Below, piece after piece: positions 43,940 through 55,563 of a stretch of 64,000 bases of DNA. The stretch is from Micrasema longulum (taxonomy: Eukaryota > Arthropoda > Insecta > Trichoptera > Brachycentridae), in the NCBI GenBank assembly GCA_022494885.1, contig JAGVSM010003714.1:24132-88131 (forward strand), read 5' to 3'. Both the position numbers and the translations under genes were made by a program. Positions within the stretch are counted from its first letter, which is position 1. Each line of letters starts with the position of its first letter. Below the pieces are notes generated by a model. It had not been told where the DNA came from, did not search any database, and saw nothing but the letters and a program-made list of their open reading frames with translations.

Positions 43940-45205
43940 AGGGCAATCGAAATCTTCTCTCGCTAAATTGTAATAAAACACTGTTTATTACATTTTATAA
44001 CTCAAAATCAACTTTCCCCTCTTCATCCCTTAATTTAATGTTTCATAATAAATATGGTAATCTTGACGTATGTAATAACAGCGAAAAAATTAAGTCTGAA
44101 AGGTGCATAAAATACCTAGGAGTAATAATTAACTCTAAATTAATTGTAATAATTAATAAACTGAGATATTTAACCTATGTGTTCAAACCGCCCAGTAAAA
44201 TACTATTAAAATGGTATATTATGCATTTCTACAGTCATCGCTTTCCTATGGAATAATTGGATGGGAGGGAGCTTATAACAACCCTATTAAACCATTAGAA
44301 ACTGTTCAAAAATTTATCTTAAAAATAATGCTTCATAAAAATCGATATTTTCCCTCTTCCTAATTGTTCCAAGAAGCTAAACTTTTAGATATAAGACAAA
44401 TATATTGTTCTCGAGGTTTGAAATATATATTTATGAATCAAAATATATTTACAAGTAATTCAAATACATCAAGTCAAAGAAGGAATCTTGTGTTAGAAAT
44501 ACCACGTTGTAAAACGAGACTAACACAGAGACATGCATATTTTATAGGCCCAAATTTTTTTATTCTTTTTTTACTGATAATATTTCATTGATCCCAAAGT
44601 TTCAAAATTTTCGTTCTTTTAAAAAACAAGCATTATCCTAGATTCAAACTAAAGATATTAACTCTTTTTTTCTATGACATATTTTGTTGCCCTTAAATAA
44701 TAAGGAATATTTTTGCTTTTCAATATTTTTTATTTCCTTTTTTAATTGCTTTAAAATAAAAAAAAATACCTTATAATATTTTAAAGAATATTTTCTTTTC
44801 TCTTTCTTATAAAACGCAAAAATATTATTCCTGTCTATTAATTATAGGAGCAAAAATTCATAAACATTTCTTGTATACCCACGAACAGGCCATGCATTTG
44901 TGGATTTTTTTGTATTTTTTAAAGGAATAACCCGCTAAGCCTCTATTTTGAGGCTTGTCAGCAGGTGGGATAGAACATTTGGAAGGAGGTAATGAAAAAT
45001 ACTATATAATAAGATTTTTTCTTGCAACTGGCGGGAATCGATCCCGCGACGCCAGTTTCACAGTTGGCCGTCTAACCAACTACGCCACGGCGCCTGGCTG
45101 TTTACTACATTTACTGTTAATATGTATTTCATTGCTGTGTAATTATCCTTTTTTAATACTCTGTTTTACCTCTTATGTATATTGTAAAAAAAAACTAAAA
45201 AAAAT
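43940..45205 (+). mobile_element. LINE family Q, longer copy with nested SINE C
   Basis: ORF2 remains: RCIKYLGVIINSKL near 44100, a stop-broken post-RT region, then RRNLVLEIPRCKTRLTQRHA and YFIGP near 44480-44550. The Q 3' UTR has CCCACGAACAGGCCATGC at 44880, then the SINE C insertion (44940-45097). The Q tail resumes (TTTACTACATTTACTGTTAA ... TCTGTTTTACCTC) and ends A-rich. It lacks the 576-bp insert seen in the 7290-8830 copy. Confidence 0.82.
44940..45097 (-). mobile_element. tRNA-derived SINE, family C, inside LINE Q
   Basis: The minus strand starts CCAGGCGCCGTGGCGTAGTT (box A), then GTCGCGGGATCGATTCCCGC (box B, one change). The body matches 29030-29125. Confidence 0.85.
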
Positions 45206-45284
45206 ACATTTAAAAAAAAATCAGAAAAAACTGTAAGGGACAGAATCTAGAATCAAAGAAAAGAGGGAAGTGAATTCTTTACTA

Positions 45285-45645
45285 ACTGAGATTAAATTGA
45301 TTGGACATTTTGAATTCGCCGAAATGATATAACTTTTTAAAAGCCTGGAAATTTATTTTGGAAGCAACCGGATCTAAATATCCAACAGGACCTATAAAGG
45401 GGCCACAGATAGTAGCGAGAAGTTCAATTTGGTAATTGTAGAGAGGAGGAAAAGGACAAGACCACAGGATGTGTTCAGAAGAATGATTAGGATATCCACA
45501 GTAGCACGAAAGTGAATCAACAATATTGAAAACAAACAATCTGTCACTAAATTTACCATGACCTGATAAAAACTGCGTAGTCCAGTGATCGGGGATTACC
45601 CAAGAAGATTTTAAGCGCTGACGGATTGAAGGAAAAAAAATACAA
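45285..45645 (-). mobile_element. LINE ORF2 C-terminus, R1/I-like
   Basis: An open minus-strand frame has TTQFLSGHGKFSDRLFVFN and CYCGYPNHSSEHILWSCP, a C-x-C-x8-H-x4-C zinc-knuckle-like motif typical of the end of R1/I/jockey ORF2 proteins, followed by an LLATI-type tail. No 3' UTR partner identified. Confidence 0.8.
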
Positions 45646-45649
45646 ATAC

Positions 45650-45712
45650 AGTGATATAGCATTCTATCCTCTCTGCATATCTCTAAGGAAAAACGGCGTA
45701 ATGATTTGTTTT
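45650..45712 (+). mobile_element. LINE family P, 3' tail
   Basis: TATAGCATTCTATCCTCTCT, GCATATCTCTAAGGAAAAAC and GGCGTAATGATTTG. Confidence 0.7.
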
Positions 45713-46540
45713 TTTTATATGTTTATTTCAAGTGTACCATGAAGATGTTATGCCAATGTCATTTTTTTCAATTTCCGCTCAGCAAATGTGATTAACACCT
45801 GACCAGCCAGAGAACAGATAGTGGGTCCTGTATTGGGCGGTGGTTTAATCCAGTGATAATATAATTAATTGGTCTTTGCAGAGTGAATTCGTTATCTTGA
45901 TTTATTTAAATCATTGTTAAATGTTAAGCATGTAAATCATCGCGTTAATTTCATGTAAAAACGTAGAATTACCTTATGTAGATAATTGATTAAACCTGTT
46001 TAAAATTAATTAAAATGGAGTGTCTACCCGAGGGATTGTGGCCACGGCCCGAACACCAGAATGCTAGTTGCAGTAGAGTTAATTTGAAATATTTAAACAC
46101 CTACCCATTTATTAAATCATATTCCAGAGAACTTTATCCAATGCTCTCACCATAGAATTAAGAATAGTCCAGAAACCGCATACGAGCAACAAACAGAAGG
46201 CGACTAAACTACCCAAAAATGAGTAGTTTTACGTTTTGACCCATTAGTTTATTTGCAGACGTCGCTCAGTACGCAACTCCTGATTTTAATTCAACTATGC
46301 CGTGTTGTGTTCTTTTAAAGTGTATAAATACTGCCAGGATCTTAAAGAAACAGGATGGGATCATCATATGTAATTAGCGAATGAATATGTAAGTAGCAAA
46401 TACAGTATACAGTGTGTAGAAATTTTGCATGTCAATAAAAATGGTTTTCGTTTAGATAATTTAGAACGATTAGAAATTAATAAAGCCATTAATCAAAAAC
46501 TTTAAATAATCAATTAAATTTAACTCCGAGTCCTCTTTTA
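45713..46540. other. Intronic stretch
   Basis: No recognised gene or element. Confidence 0.4.
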
Positions 46541-46545
46541 AAATA

Positions 46546-46740
46546 GGGTTGTGGTCCCGTGGCTAGTGTCTCGGACTCACAGACCAAAGGTCCGTGGTTC
46601 GAATCCCACTCTACTCCAACTTGATTCCATTTTCTAATAGTGAGTTATTTACAACTCGTTGAAAATGGCCCTCAAAATTAAATATTTGGGTAAATCATAA
46701 GAACGCAATTATTTCTTTTTCTAAAAAAAAACAAAAACTA
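46546..46740 (+). mobile_element. tRNA-derived SINE, family A
   Basis: GGGTTGTGGTCCCGTGGCTA head with box B GGTTCGAATCC, body GAGTTATTTACAACTCGTTG, A-rich end. The best preserved copy. Confidence 0.9.
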
Positions 46741-46844
46741 TTCCCGTTATGATTTATTTTATCTTCTTTCTCTCTCTTTCTTTCAATTTTCTGTCTCTTT
46801 CATACAATATTTTATTATATAAATAGCACCGCGTGTAATTATAA

Positions 46845-46965
46845 GTTAGTTAAGTTCCTGACGATGAGGTAGTAACCTCGAAACCGGTCGAAGTGTAATT
46901 TAAAAAAAATAAAAAAAATAAAGTGGTTTATACAAATTTATTAACAAATAAGTGTAAAATGTCAT
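46845..46965 (+). ncRNA. Hammerhead-ribozyme-like motif in a dispersed repeat
   Basis: CCTGACGA (fits CUGANGA), then T, a 5-bp hairpin GAGGT-AGTA-ACCTC, then GAAA and CCGGTC before GAAGTG. Flanking GTTC and GAAG can begin an outer stem. The extra T between the first core box and the hairpin departs from the canonical fold. A conserved block with AGTGGTTTATACAAATTTAT follows. Copies at 39178-39432 keep the hairpin with different bases. Penelope-like elements are known to carry such motifs, but no Penelope protein is seen here. Confidence 0.4.
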
Positions 46966-46969
46966 ACCA

Positions 46970-47500
46970 CAAAGTGAAAAATGTTTTTGATAACAATAAT
47001 GGCAAATACATTACTTAAAAATTGAATTATTTTTCATCTGTCAGATTGTCGAAGAAAACAAAATGAACATTTCGTTAGTGTTGCCCGGATAGTATTTTTT
47101 TTTACCCTGCTTTGCTCATCTAATGAGAGAACTAATGAAAATTGGACCTCGAATTAAACAACTCTGTGGTGGACATTTGACCGACATTATCTTTAAAACA
47201 TCAAATATTATTTAACATGATATAAAAATATCCGTTTTATGTAAAATAAAATATGTTTTATATTTTAAGTTCAAAGTTCATAAATTCAATTACTCTTATA
47301 AAATGACTCTTTACTTATCTACTCTGTTGTGTCAATCAATATTCAATATTTCCACGTGCACAATAACATTTTAGAGAAATTAACAGATAGATTATTTTTT
47401 TTACCTTACATTTGTGTTATGATATGAGGACTATTTTTAATTCTATGGCTCTCACTAAGAATTTAATTGATTAAAACAGACTGGTGTTTCATTGAAGGTT
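46970..47500. other. Intronic stretch
   Basis: AT-rich; nothing recognised. Confidence 0.4.
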
Positions 47501-47502
47501 AG

Positions 47503-47645
47503 CGGGTTGTAGTCCCGTGGCTAATGTTGCCAACTTACGGATCAGAGGGCTGTGGTTCGAACCTCACTCTACCCCAACTTGATTCCCATTTTCTAAAACT
47601 GAGTTATTTACGACTCGTTGAAAATGCCTCTAAAATTGAAATATG
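47503..47645 (+). mobile_element. tRNA-derived SINE, family A, diverged and truncated
   Basis: CGGGTTGTAGTCCCGTGGCT head, box B GGTTCGAACCT, body GAGTTATTTACGACTCGTTG. It stops at about AAATATGTG, where LINE P sequence begins. Confidence 0.8.
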
Positions 47646-47649
47646 TGAA

Positions 47650-48070
47650 GTGGAAGTGAAGAAATGAAGAAGTCCTAAAAATTGTGAATGATAGTGAAAC
47701 ATGGAACTGGCAGAGGAAAGATGAAAGCCGAGTGAACGCGGTTGAAATTCGATCGCTTCGACGAATATGTGGGAAATCGATGTATGACAGGGTTACGAAT
47801 GATGAAATCAGGCCAGAGTGCAAATCTGAGTCAAGTATAATTTTTAAGATAAAAAAAGGGTTTCGGAGATGGTTTGGTCATGTGGAACGAATGTACGACA
47901 AAAGAATGGTAAAACAAGTATATATGGCAAAAATAAACGGTAACGTGAGACGAGGACGACCAACAAAGATGTGGCATGAAAGATAAACCTAAATCTTAAG
48001 TCTGGTCATGTCAAAAGCAGACAGAACCGAAGGGCATGTGTGACAAGATGTATGAATGTGGAAGAAGCTA
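47650..48070 (+). mobile_element. LINE family P, ORF2 C-terminal fragment
   Basis: An open 100-codon frame (47684-47986) reads RRICGKSMYDRVTNDEIRPE, then RRWFGHVERMYDKRMVK and RRGRPTKMWHER. It matches the same section of the copy at 29259-29918 on the other strand. Confidence 0.85.
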
Positions 48071-48074
48071 GTAA

Positions 48075-48595
48075 TGTATGCCATTTTCAACATAATCACC
48101 AAATTTTTCAAGGCATTTTTGTTGACAACTAATTCACTTTTGGAATCCAGCTTCAAAGAAGTCCGCCGCCAGTCCGTGGAGGAATTTGGTGACCGCTTCC
48201 TGCACTCTTTCATCAGTCTCGAAACGTTGTCCACCCAAGTGTTGCTTTAATTTTGGAATCAAGTGGAAGTCGCTCGGTGCAAGATCAAGGCGATAGGGAG
48301 CCTGTCAAACGAGATTTCAGACAAAATTTTCGATTAAATCCTTGGTTTGGCGAGAGACGTGCGGGCGAGCGTTGTCGTGGTGCAGTCTAACGCCTTTCGT
48401 CAGTCTTCCTCTCCGGTGATTTAGGATGGCTCTTTTGAGTTTTTTCAAGGTCTCGCAATAATTTTCCGAATTTATTGTGGTCCCTCGAGTCATAAACTCA
48501 ACACGGACTGGTGGCGGACTTCTTTGAAGCTGGATTCCAAAAGTGGATTAGTCGTCAACAAAAATGCGTTGAAAAATCTGGTGATTGTGATGAAA
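48075..48595. mobile_element. Mariner transposase fragments joined in opposite orientation
   Basis: 48500-48075 on the minus strand encodes the transposase C-terminal half: HHDNARPHVSRQTKDLIENF with the second catalytic Asp, LDLAPSDFHL with the third, then FLHGLAADFFEAGFQK. Two or three stops break it. At about 48500 the strand switches: 48503-48595 on the plus strand repeats the same C-terminus (LVADFFEAGFQKWISRQQKC). Confidence 0.85.
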
Positions 48596-48599
48596 AATA

Positions 48600-50155
48600 G
48601 TTTAGAAATTAAGCTTTTCAATGATGTATTTTTCAGCTCAAATAAGAAATGCCTTAAACCTGAAAAAAAATTGAGAACTTTATTTTTTACACAGCCCTCG
48701 TATATGAATTATTTAATTCAAGTAGTTCATATAACATGGTATACAAAATAATAATAAGACTATTTATGGATCGATACTTTCACTAAAATATATATTTATA
48801 TTACTACACTAAACATGACACTTCTTTGTAAATTTACTTTCAGGCATTATACGTTTTATATTACTTTAATTTCATAACAAGGGCGCTGTTATTCAATATC
48901 AGTCTTGCTAGGATTTGAACCCATGGTGACTGGACAACACGCTTACCACCACAACACGAGTATAATCATCAGTTGAAATGTAATAAAAGTAGAACCCATT
49001 TAGAAAATTACATTTTAAAAACCAATTTGTTATTTTATTTTATCCTTAATACAAAGGGAGGACAATTTATCTAGAATAACTAGAACCCTTACATACAAAT
49101 GTACGCAGACGGTAAGAGATTTATCGATGTTTTTAGATACTTTCGACAAACTAAAACATTACAAAGATAAAATTTGGTTGGTTCAGAGAATGATATAATA
49201 ATATAACCGATGACAATTTCGCACATAAGCGATAATAATGGCACAAGTCCGAAATTGACGTTTTTGAGTTAAGTATGCGGAAATGATCCTGATTTTTTTT
49301 TCTATCTGCACAATTAAGAATTTCAAATTGCCTTACAATCAAAATCTGACAGTTATTTTTTTACACAAATCCAAGATATAAAATAGTGGCAGAAGGTGGA
49401 CTATTATAAAGATAAATAAAATAACGTTTTTATCCAATATAACTCTGTTGCGCCGGCAATATAAATATTTAATGTGATTTTTATTTTTGAAAAAAAGTTT
49501 ACTTGCTCATTAAGATAAAACAATTTTGTTTCAACAAAATATACTAAAATCTTATTTTCGAGGTAAAATTAAGTATTTTTACTTTTTATATCAATTAATA
49601 AAATATGCAAAAAAATCCACAGTCAAAATATTGTTTAAGTTATCTCGATTTAAAAAAAAATGTTTCTTAACAGATGTAGCCGGCGCAACGGCAATAAATA
49701 AGATGCCAATAGGAATTTGAGTGCGTTTTTTATGTCACTAGAGTAAGTACCTACTTATTTTGTATTGCTTGAAATTATTTTTGAAAGTTTGATTGATCTA
49801 ATTCCATATTTTTAGTATTTATTTAAAACTGCAACTAAAGTATTTTATTTACACATAATTATGTATATCAATTCTAAATACGGCAGTGAAAAAAATACAT
49901 GGAAAATTAATGTTATCGTTAGATTCAATTTATTGAATCTGAGTGGTCAATTAATTTTAATTGTTCAAGTTAATACATTCCACACCAAATATATGATGCT
50001 ATTTGATATCATTTCCTTGTTCACTATGAATTGATTATAAATAAGAGATTTCAAATCGCGATTAACCTATTTGCTACCAATGTTCCCATTTGGGACACAT
50101 CACTATGCATGGAATCGATTCTTTACAATATTTTACTTAATTTATTTTACTTGTT
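48600..50155. other. Intronic stretch with one SINE head
   Basis: Apart from 48893-48962, AT-rich DNA with no recognised gene or repeat. Confidence 0.4.
48893..48962 (-). mobile_element. tRNA-derived SINE head, family D-like
   Basis: The minus strand reads TTGTGGTGGTAAGCGTGTTG, then CACCATGGGTTCAAATCCTA (box B). No paired acceptor stem. Confidence 0.65.
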
Positions 50156-50159
50156 TACT

Positions 50160-50515
50160 CTTTTTTTTTACATGGTAAACAATGATTTAAAATAAAAATT
50201 ATGTGACCTACAATATGCCTTTGATAAAAAAAAATGTTTACATGTGATAATATGCAAAGAAAACTTAATTTACGGAGATAATTAACAAAAAGTTCAGACA
50301 GTTTTATACACTACGTATTTATGTTTATATTTCATTTATGTAAACCTTTATTATATATATTTAAAAACGCACAGTAACATAACAAAAACATAACAAAAAC
50401 ATAACAAAAACATAACATAATATATACATTTGTGGAGCAGTTAGTTCAATATTGGTTTGGGCGAATGATATAATCCATTTTACTTCTACCCTGCTTCTCT
50501 ATTTTTTTTTATAGC
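50160..50515 (+). repeat. Dispersed repeat module X, copy 3
   Basis: AATTAACAAAAAGTTCAGAC, ACATTTGTGGAGCAGTTAGT and TTCAATATTGGTTTGGGCGA follow copy 1. It contains a local (ATAACAAAAAC)n array of four units at about 50378-50415 that copy 1 lacks. Confidence 0.75.
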
Positions 50516-51340
50516 CTTTTTTAACATGTTCTCTTTACGAATTGTTTTAATGAACAGTAAAAGTAGGTGATTGATTTTAATTACGTAATATTAAAAATCC
50601 CTTTGTCCATAAGTGTGTTATGTCTTTCGTTTGAGTTAGAATAGTTTTTTTAATCTGTAAGCGAGTATTGTTTTAGTGTATAATTGCTTTGGTGTTATAA
50701 GTTGTGATTTGTGGAATATTTCTTCAGTAGATGTCTGTATTGGGACTATTTTAATTATGAATTTTATGTAACCAAAACACTATTTATAAATGTGTCGCTC
50801 GCACCACCCCATCCGATTATGCCGTATTCGTATTTTATTCACTCAATTTGTGACAGTTCTGGCTATTTTTAGCTGTTAAAACCATCCATTTGACTTTTAC
50901 AGTTTTCATTTGACTCGTAAAATAAGCGAATTTGTGTCATTTTTCTCTAAACGATAAATTGGCGATTGCATTGGGTGTTTTCCATTGATTGAACGTGAAC
51001 AGAAAGAGGTGTTAAAAATATTACTTGGCATTCCATTTTAAAGGCTTGTAATAAAATTTAAAAATACATAATTTAACAAAAAACATAGGAAATTGTACAG
51101 CAATTTTTTTTCTTTTGGATGAAAGTTTGAAAAAAAGAACACGGGTTATGTTATCACCTAATACAATAGAAACTGTGAGTATGGCGTTTTTTTTCCAATT
51201 TAACATCTAAAGATAACATAATTATTTAATTGAACTATAATCATTAATATACAAAAGTATTATTTTTATTTTTTAATTATTTTTTTAGGTACCCGGTTCT
51301 TAAACGAGAACATTTAATTGGTACACCCATTAAAAACACT
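50516..51340. other. Intronic stretch
   Basis: No recognised gene or element. Confidence 0.4.
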
Positions 51341-51342
51341 CC

Positions 51343-51487
51343 CATGGTAACACAGAATGGTGAATGTTACACAGTGTGTAAAGTGGCCCCTTTGAATCAT
51401 CCAAAGACAGGTCATGAGCCCTGTAAATGCCTTGACTTCCATATTCCCTTCTTTAAGGTATTCTACATCCCTGTTGTAATTTTGTAA
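51343..51487. mobile_element. Foldback family 1, single right arm
   Basis: CAGAATGGTGAATGTTACAC, AGTGTGTAAAGTGGCC, GACAGGTCATGAGCCCTGTA, CCATATTCCCTTCTTTAAGG and CCCTGTTGTAATTTTG. Confidence 0.82.
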
Positions 51488-51489
51488 AT

Positions 51490-52980
51490 ATTTAATTTTT
51501 CAGCTTGAACTTGGTACAGACCATGATTATTTTTAGTTCGCGAGGCAAAAAAGTTAATTACTATTTCATAGAACTATTTTCAAAATGTTTGGTGTTGAAT
51601 TAAAACATTTTAAGAGTACAGGATATAAAGGTAAGATGTACATTTTTATGTATTTTAAATAATAATGGCTGGTATCTGACAGCAGTTCACATGACCTACA
51701 TTTCTGTTTAATAAAATTCGAAATAAAGGCTTTAGTTTTCAGGATAATTGAACTAGAAAAAAAAAAAATGGGATGTAAAGGGTGGTTGTCAGTTAAATGC
51801 TAGAAATAATGCGATTATTTAATTTGAATGAAAATTAGTTTTGGTGGTAAAAAACAGTATTGGCTATTTATACTAAGCAGTACCTCAATATTTTATTTCA
51901 GGAAGTTTGAAAACACAAAAACTTTCTATGTAATTATCCTTTATATCATGGACCCTTCATTTGGATTACATTTTTTTTCCTGTTTTTGAGTCTCCGAATG
52001 CGTCAATAACCGCATAACCGATACAAAAATAATATTTGATTCAGCAAATATTAAAATGGATGTGATATTAAATCACGCGATATTACGGAAAAATTCGTAA
52101 TAACATAAAAATCTTTTACTGTTATCTTCATACGGCATAAAATTGAAATCGACAAGAGATTCTCATATTATTAACTTGTATATATCCACAATTCCCGTCA
52201 TTTTTTCCTTTTCGCACAATGCTGATATTATTCTGTTGGTAATAACTCTTACATTAATTCTGTTGGTCGAGTTTTAGTCAACAAAGCGATAGTCGGCCAG
52301 AATGTTGTTTTGCATTCAAATACCAAGTGTACCCTATGACACATAATTTATTTTGCAGTGTACTTGAACGGAGGTTATTTTAAAGAATTTCACGTGTTTA
52401 GTGAATATATTTTTTTTATACGTGTTTGTTTCATTAAATGATACTAAATGAATTAATACAATTAAAATCAATACATTCAATTAGGGTTCAATGGTTAAAA
52501 AAAGAAAACCGCTGCTTTAAGGAGTTAAGAGGAAACGACTTGTGACTTTTCTTCATACAAAGTATTCCCTTATTTTCTCCCTGGATTATGGTACAAGAAC
52601 AATGAATTTTTTACACACTATAGATATTAACCATTAGCTTGTCTCCATGGTTTTTCTTTTTTAATAAATTGTTTCTTATGGGAGCTAGGACCATCCAAAA
52701 CCCCATAAATGCATTAATTTTTTTCTGCCGTCTTCGGACGTACGTTATACAAAAATGATAAATGATTTTGAAATCGATTTAATTTTGGGATACGGTAAAC
52801 GAGACAACAATACCTCAATTGTGTTGATTTTAACTGGGCATAATCAGTCCGACGTGCAGTTGTTTTTTTTTGCGTAGTATCGGAGAGGCATTTGCGAGAA
52901 AGTGACAGAAAAACTATGTTTAAATACCTATTTATAACATTACTTTCGCAAATCCTCTTAATCAAGATTGGCGTATATTT
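51490..52980. other. Intronic stretch
   Basis: AT-rich. An 83-codon minus frame at 52714-52965 has no motif or fitting splice sites. Confidence 0.4.
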
Positions 52981-52984
52981 TTAA

Positions 52985-53250
52985 ACAGAGATAGATAATC
53001 TTTTTAAGAAGAATATGGAATCTAGACAGTTATAGGGCTTATGGTCCCACTTTCATCTGTTGATTTTTGTGATGCAAATGAGCTGAAACCTTTATTGGCG
53101 TAGGTGCAATTCAAATGAAGAAGAATTTTAAATGTTAACAGTGTGAAAAGTAATCAAATAACAAAGCCAATAAATTAGTCCAGTAGATGCCAAGCTCTCC
53201 ATTCTTAATTTTTAAAGGGTTTCCTTGCTTTGTTGAAATCCTATAAATAG
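52985..53250. mobile_element. Foldback family 1, old degenerate copy
   Basis: AATATGGAATCTAGACAGTT, TTCATCTGTTGATTTTTGTG, AGCTGAAACCTTTATTGG, then a mirrored AGATGCCAAGCTCTCCATTC and GCTTTGTTGAAATCC. Both arms are shortened. Confidence 0.65.
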
Positions 53251-53327
53251 TATTTTTACATACTTATGTAGCTTTTAAAAGTGGGAGATTTAAAACTGGC
53301 TTTTATTTACACATTCAGGATTATATT

Positions 53328-53690
53328 TATTTATTTATTCATTAAACTTTTTGTACATAATGTTATTTGTACATTGACGGGCTTATTGCCAAATGGCAAT
53401 TTCTTCTAACCAACCAATAAAATTATAGTTTTATTTTTATAATTCAAGTTACATAACATATTCAATAGAAAATAAATATTAAAAAGCTAAAGATGTATAA
53501 AAATAGAAATAAACGTATTTGTTTATAAATTACCTTGAATCAAAACTAGTACTCAATGTGAAAAAGTAAAAAAGAGAAAAGAGGAAAGGAGGAGATATTA
53601 AGGAAGAGAAAGGAGATGTTTCTTCAGACATGATTTAAACAGAGATAATGTAGTAACATCTTTGATGGTGGACGGGAGATGATTTCACAG
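53328..53690 (-). mobile_element. LINE family S, 3' end
   Basis: Long near-identical match to 13735-14100 in the same orientation, with the ATTGCCATTTGGCAAT hairpin at about 53388-53403 and an (AATA)n tail at 53328. Confidence 0.85.
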
Positions 53691-54170
53691 TCGAGCCTCA
53701 TGGACACTATATGAGTTAGATAAGAAAGAGGAATTGTAGGAATTGTTGAAATTGTTGTGTTAAATTATACTGTTATACCAATGTAAAAAATAATTTGTAA
53801 AATAAATATCGTTTGATATCTGAATGCATAACGCGGTCCAATAATGTATTGTTACATATTCCTTATGGCGAAAGTTTTATGGGGTGTTCGAGGGTGAGAC
53901 AAGCGGTGTATGGGGTAGTTGGAATAAGGAAATATTATTATTGCCAACGGGGGTACAATCAATAGGCAAATAGTTAACATCCCACGGAAATCGGATTCAC
54001 AAGTTTATCGGATTTATATTTTATAACCATGACAGGTAAATGTGACGTTCGCGTATTTGTTTTAACCAATTTCACGAGTTTTAATGTTTTTAAAACTTGC
54101 ACGGGAAAAACCAAAGCAGCGCTGCATATAAATATATACGTAGATGTCATAATGATTGTATTCAACGGAG
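53691..54170. other. Intronic stretch
   Basis: Nothing recognised. Confidence 0.4.
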
Positions 54171-54174
54171 GCCC

Positions 54175-55200
54175 ATTGTATACAATAAATTTTTTAGTTT
54201 TTATTTAATAGCATAATTATACATTTTCACAATTTAAAAAAAATTTCACTTGTTATATTTTTACTAAAACTAAAATCCCACCAAGCCACTTTTTGTAGCT
54301 TGTTGGTGAAGATTATATTTATACTGACTTAATAATATTATTAACATTTATAAAAAAAAATGAATAACAGATAAAAATTAACAGCCGGAAAGATCAGAAT
54401 AAACATGTTTATACAAATAATAATATATAAATTTAATTTTTAAATACAAGAAAATTTATGAAAAATTAAAATATTTACACCTAAGCTACTATTCATATAT
54501 AAACTCTTGGTCGAGTAGCCACTCTCTTATTTTGCTCTTGTTACAATGTGAGTTAAATTTAAGTTCTTTTGGTAATAAATTAAAAATTCTAGGTACCAAA
54601 TATTTGAGAGTTCTATTTCCATATTTATTACATACTTTTGGTACTACCAAGCCATCATTAGACGTGAAGCGTGTATTATTTTTATGTCTGAGAGGAAACT
54701 TGAATATATTACTATTAAATTGTTCCAAAATGATGCAAAGCCACAGTAGTCCTCGAACAGGCAGAGTTTTGATTGTTTTGTACAGGAGATCATTATTACT
54801 TCTTTGTTCGTAAATCTCTGCAGGTACAATTCGCTTAACTATAGAATACTGTAGACCCTGGATCATTTAAATATTAGTTTTAGTCGAATGTCCCCACGAC
54901 TTTATACCATATCTTATTATTGATTCTACTAAAGAAAAATAAATAATTTTAAGAGTGATTTTAGGCAAAATAAAAGATAACTTATAAAAAGTACTTACAA
55001 GAGTCCGCAATCGATCACAAAGTTTAAATATATGACGATCCCATTTAAAATTATGATCAATAAAAATACCCAAATACTTATACTCCTCCACAAATTCTAT
55101 GAGTTCACAATAACATGGTGACACGTATTCAAAAGGTCCATCATTTGTATGATTTATTCCAGTTTTTGCTTTTACTTGCTTATATCGTCGCTTATTTACT
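54175..55200 (-). mobile_element. LINE family U, ORF2 C-terminus and 3' UTR
   Basis: Two adjacent in-frame minus-strand stretches (55124-54870 and 54866-54489) are split by one stop near 54867. EEYKYLGIFIDHNFKWDRHI, IIYFSLVESIIRYGIKSWG, then KYGNRTLKYLVPRIFNLLPK are the standard post-RT landmarks. The 3' UTR runs to about 54175 and ends GCTATTAAATAAAAACTAAA. 5'-truncated. Confidence 0.85.
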
Positions 55201-55299
55201 GCTCCTGGGTTTGACGCTAATAAGATCGAGGACAGTAATACAATAACACTTTTGAAAAAATTTAAAGTTGTTAAGGTCTTCTATGATCAAGATGTCTTG

Positions 55300-55385
55300 A
55301 TCTGTCATGACAGATGGTAAATGTTACACGGTATGTAAAGTAGTGATCACACAAACCAGCCAGCGAAGGTTAAGATTGTGTAAAA
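55300..55385. mobile_element. Foldback family 1, short arm fragment
   Basis: GACAGATGGTAAATGTTACA, CGGTATGTAAAGTAG and ACAAACCAGCCAGCGAAGG. Confidence 0.6.
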
Positions 55386-55563
55386 TCCTATACTCTCAAA
55401 TTTATTTAACATTTGTACGATTCTTCTTAATTTGTAATTAAATTTAAATATTAAATACGAAAAAAATATAAATGACGTTACCTGATATTCAATTAAAACT
55501 TCTTTTTATAAAAAAACCTTCGTTTTATATAAACCCTATGATTTCAAAATATATTGTTTTTAC

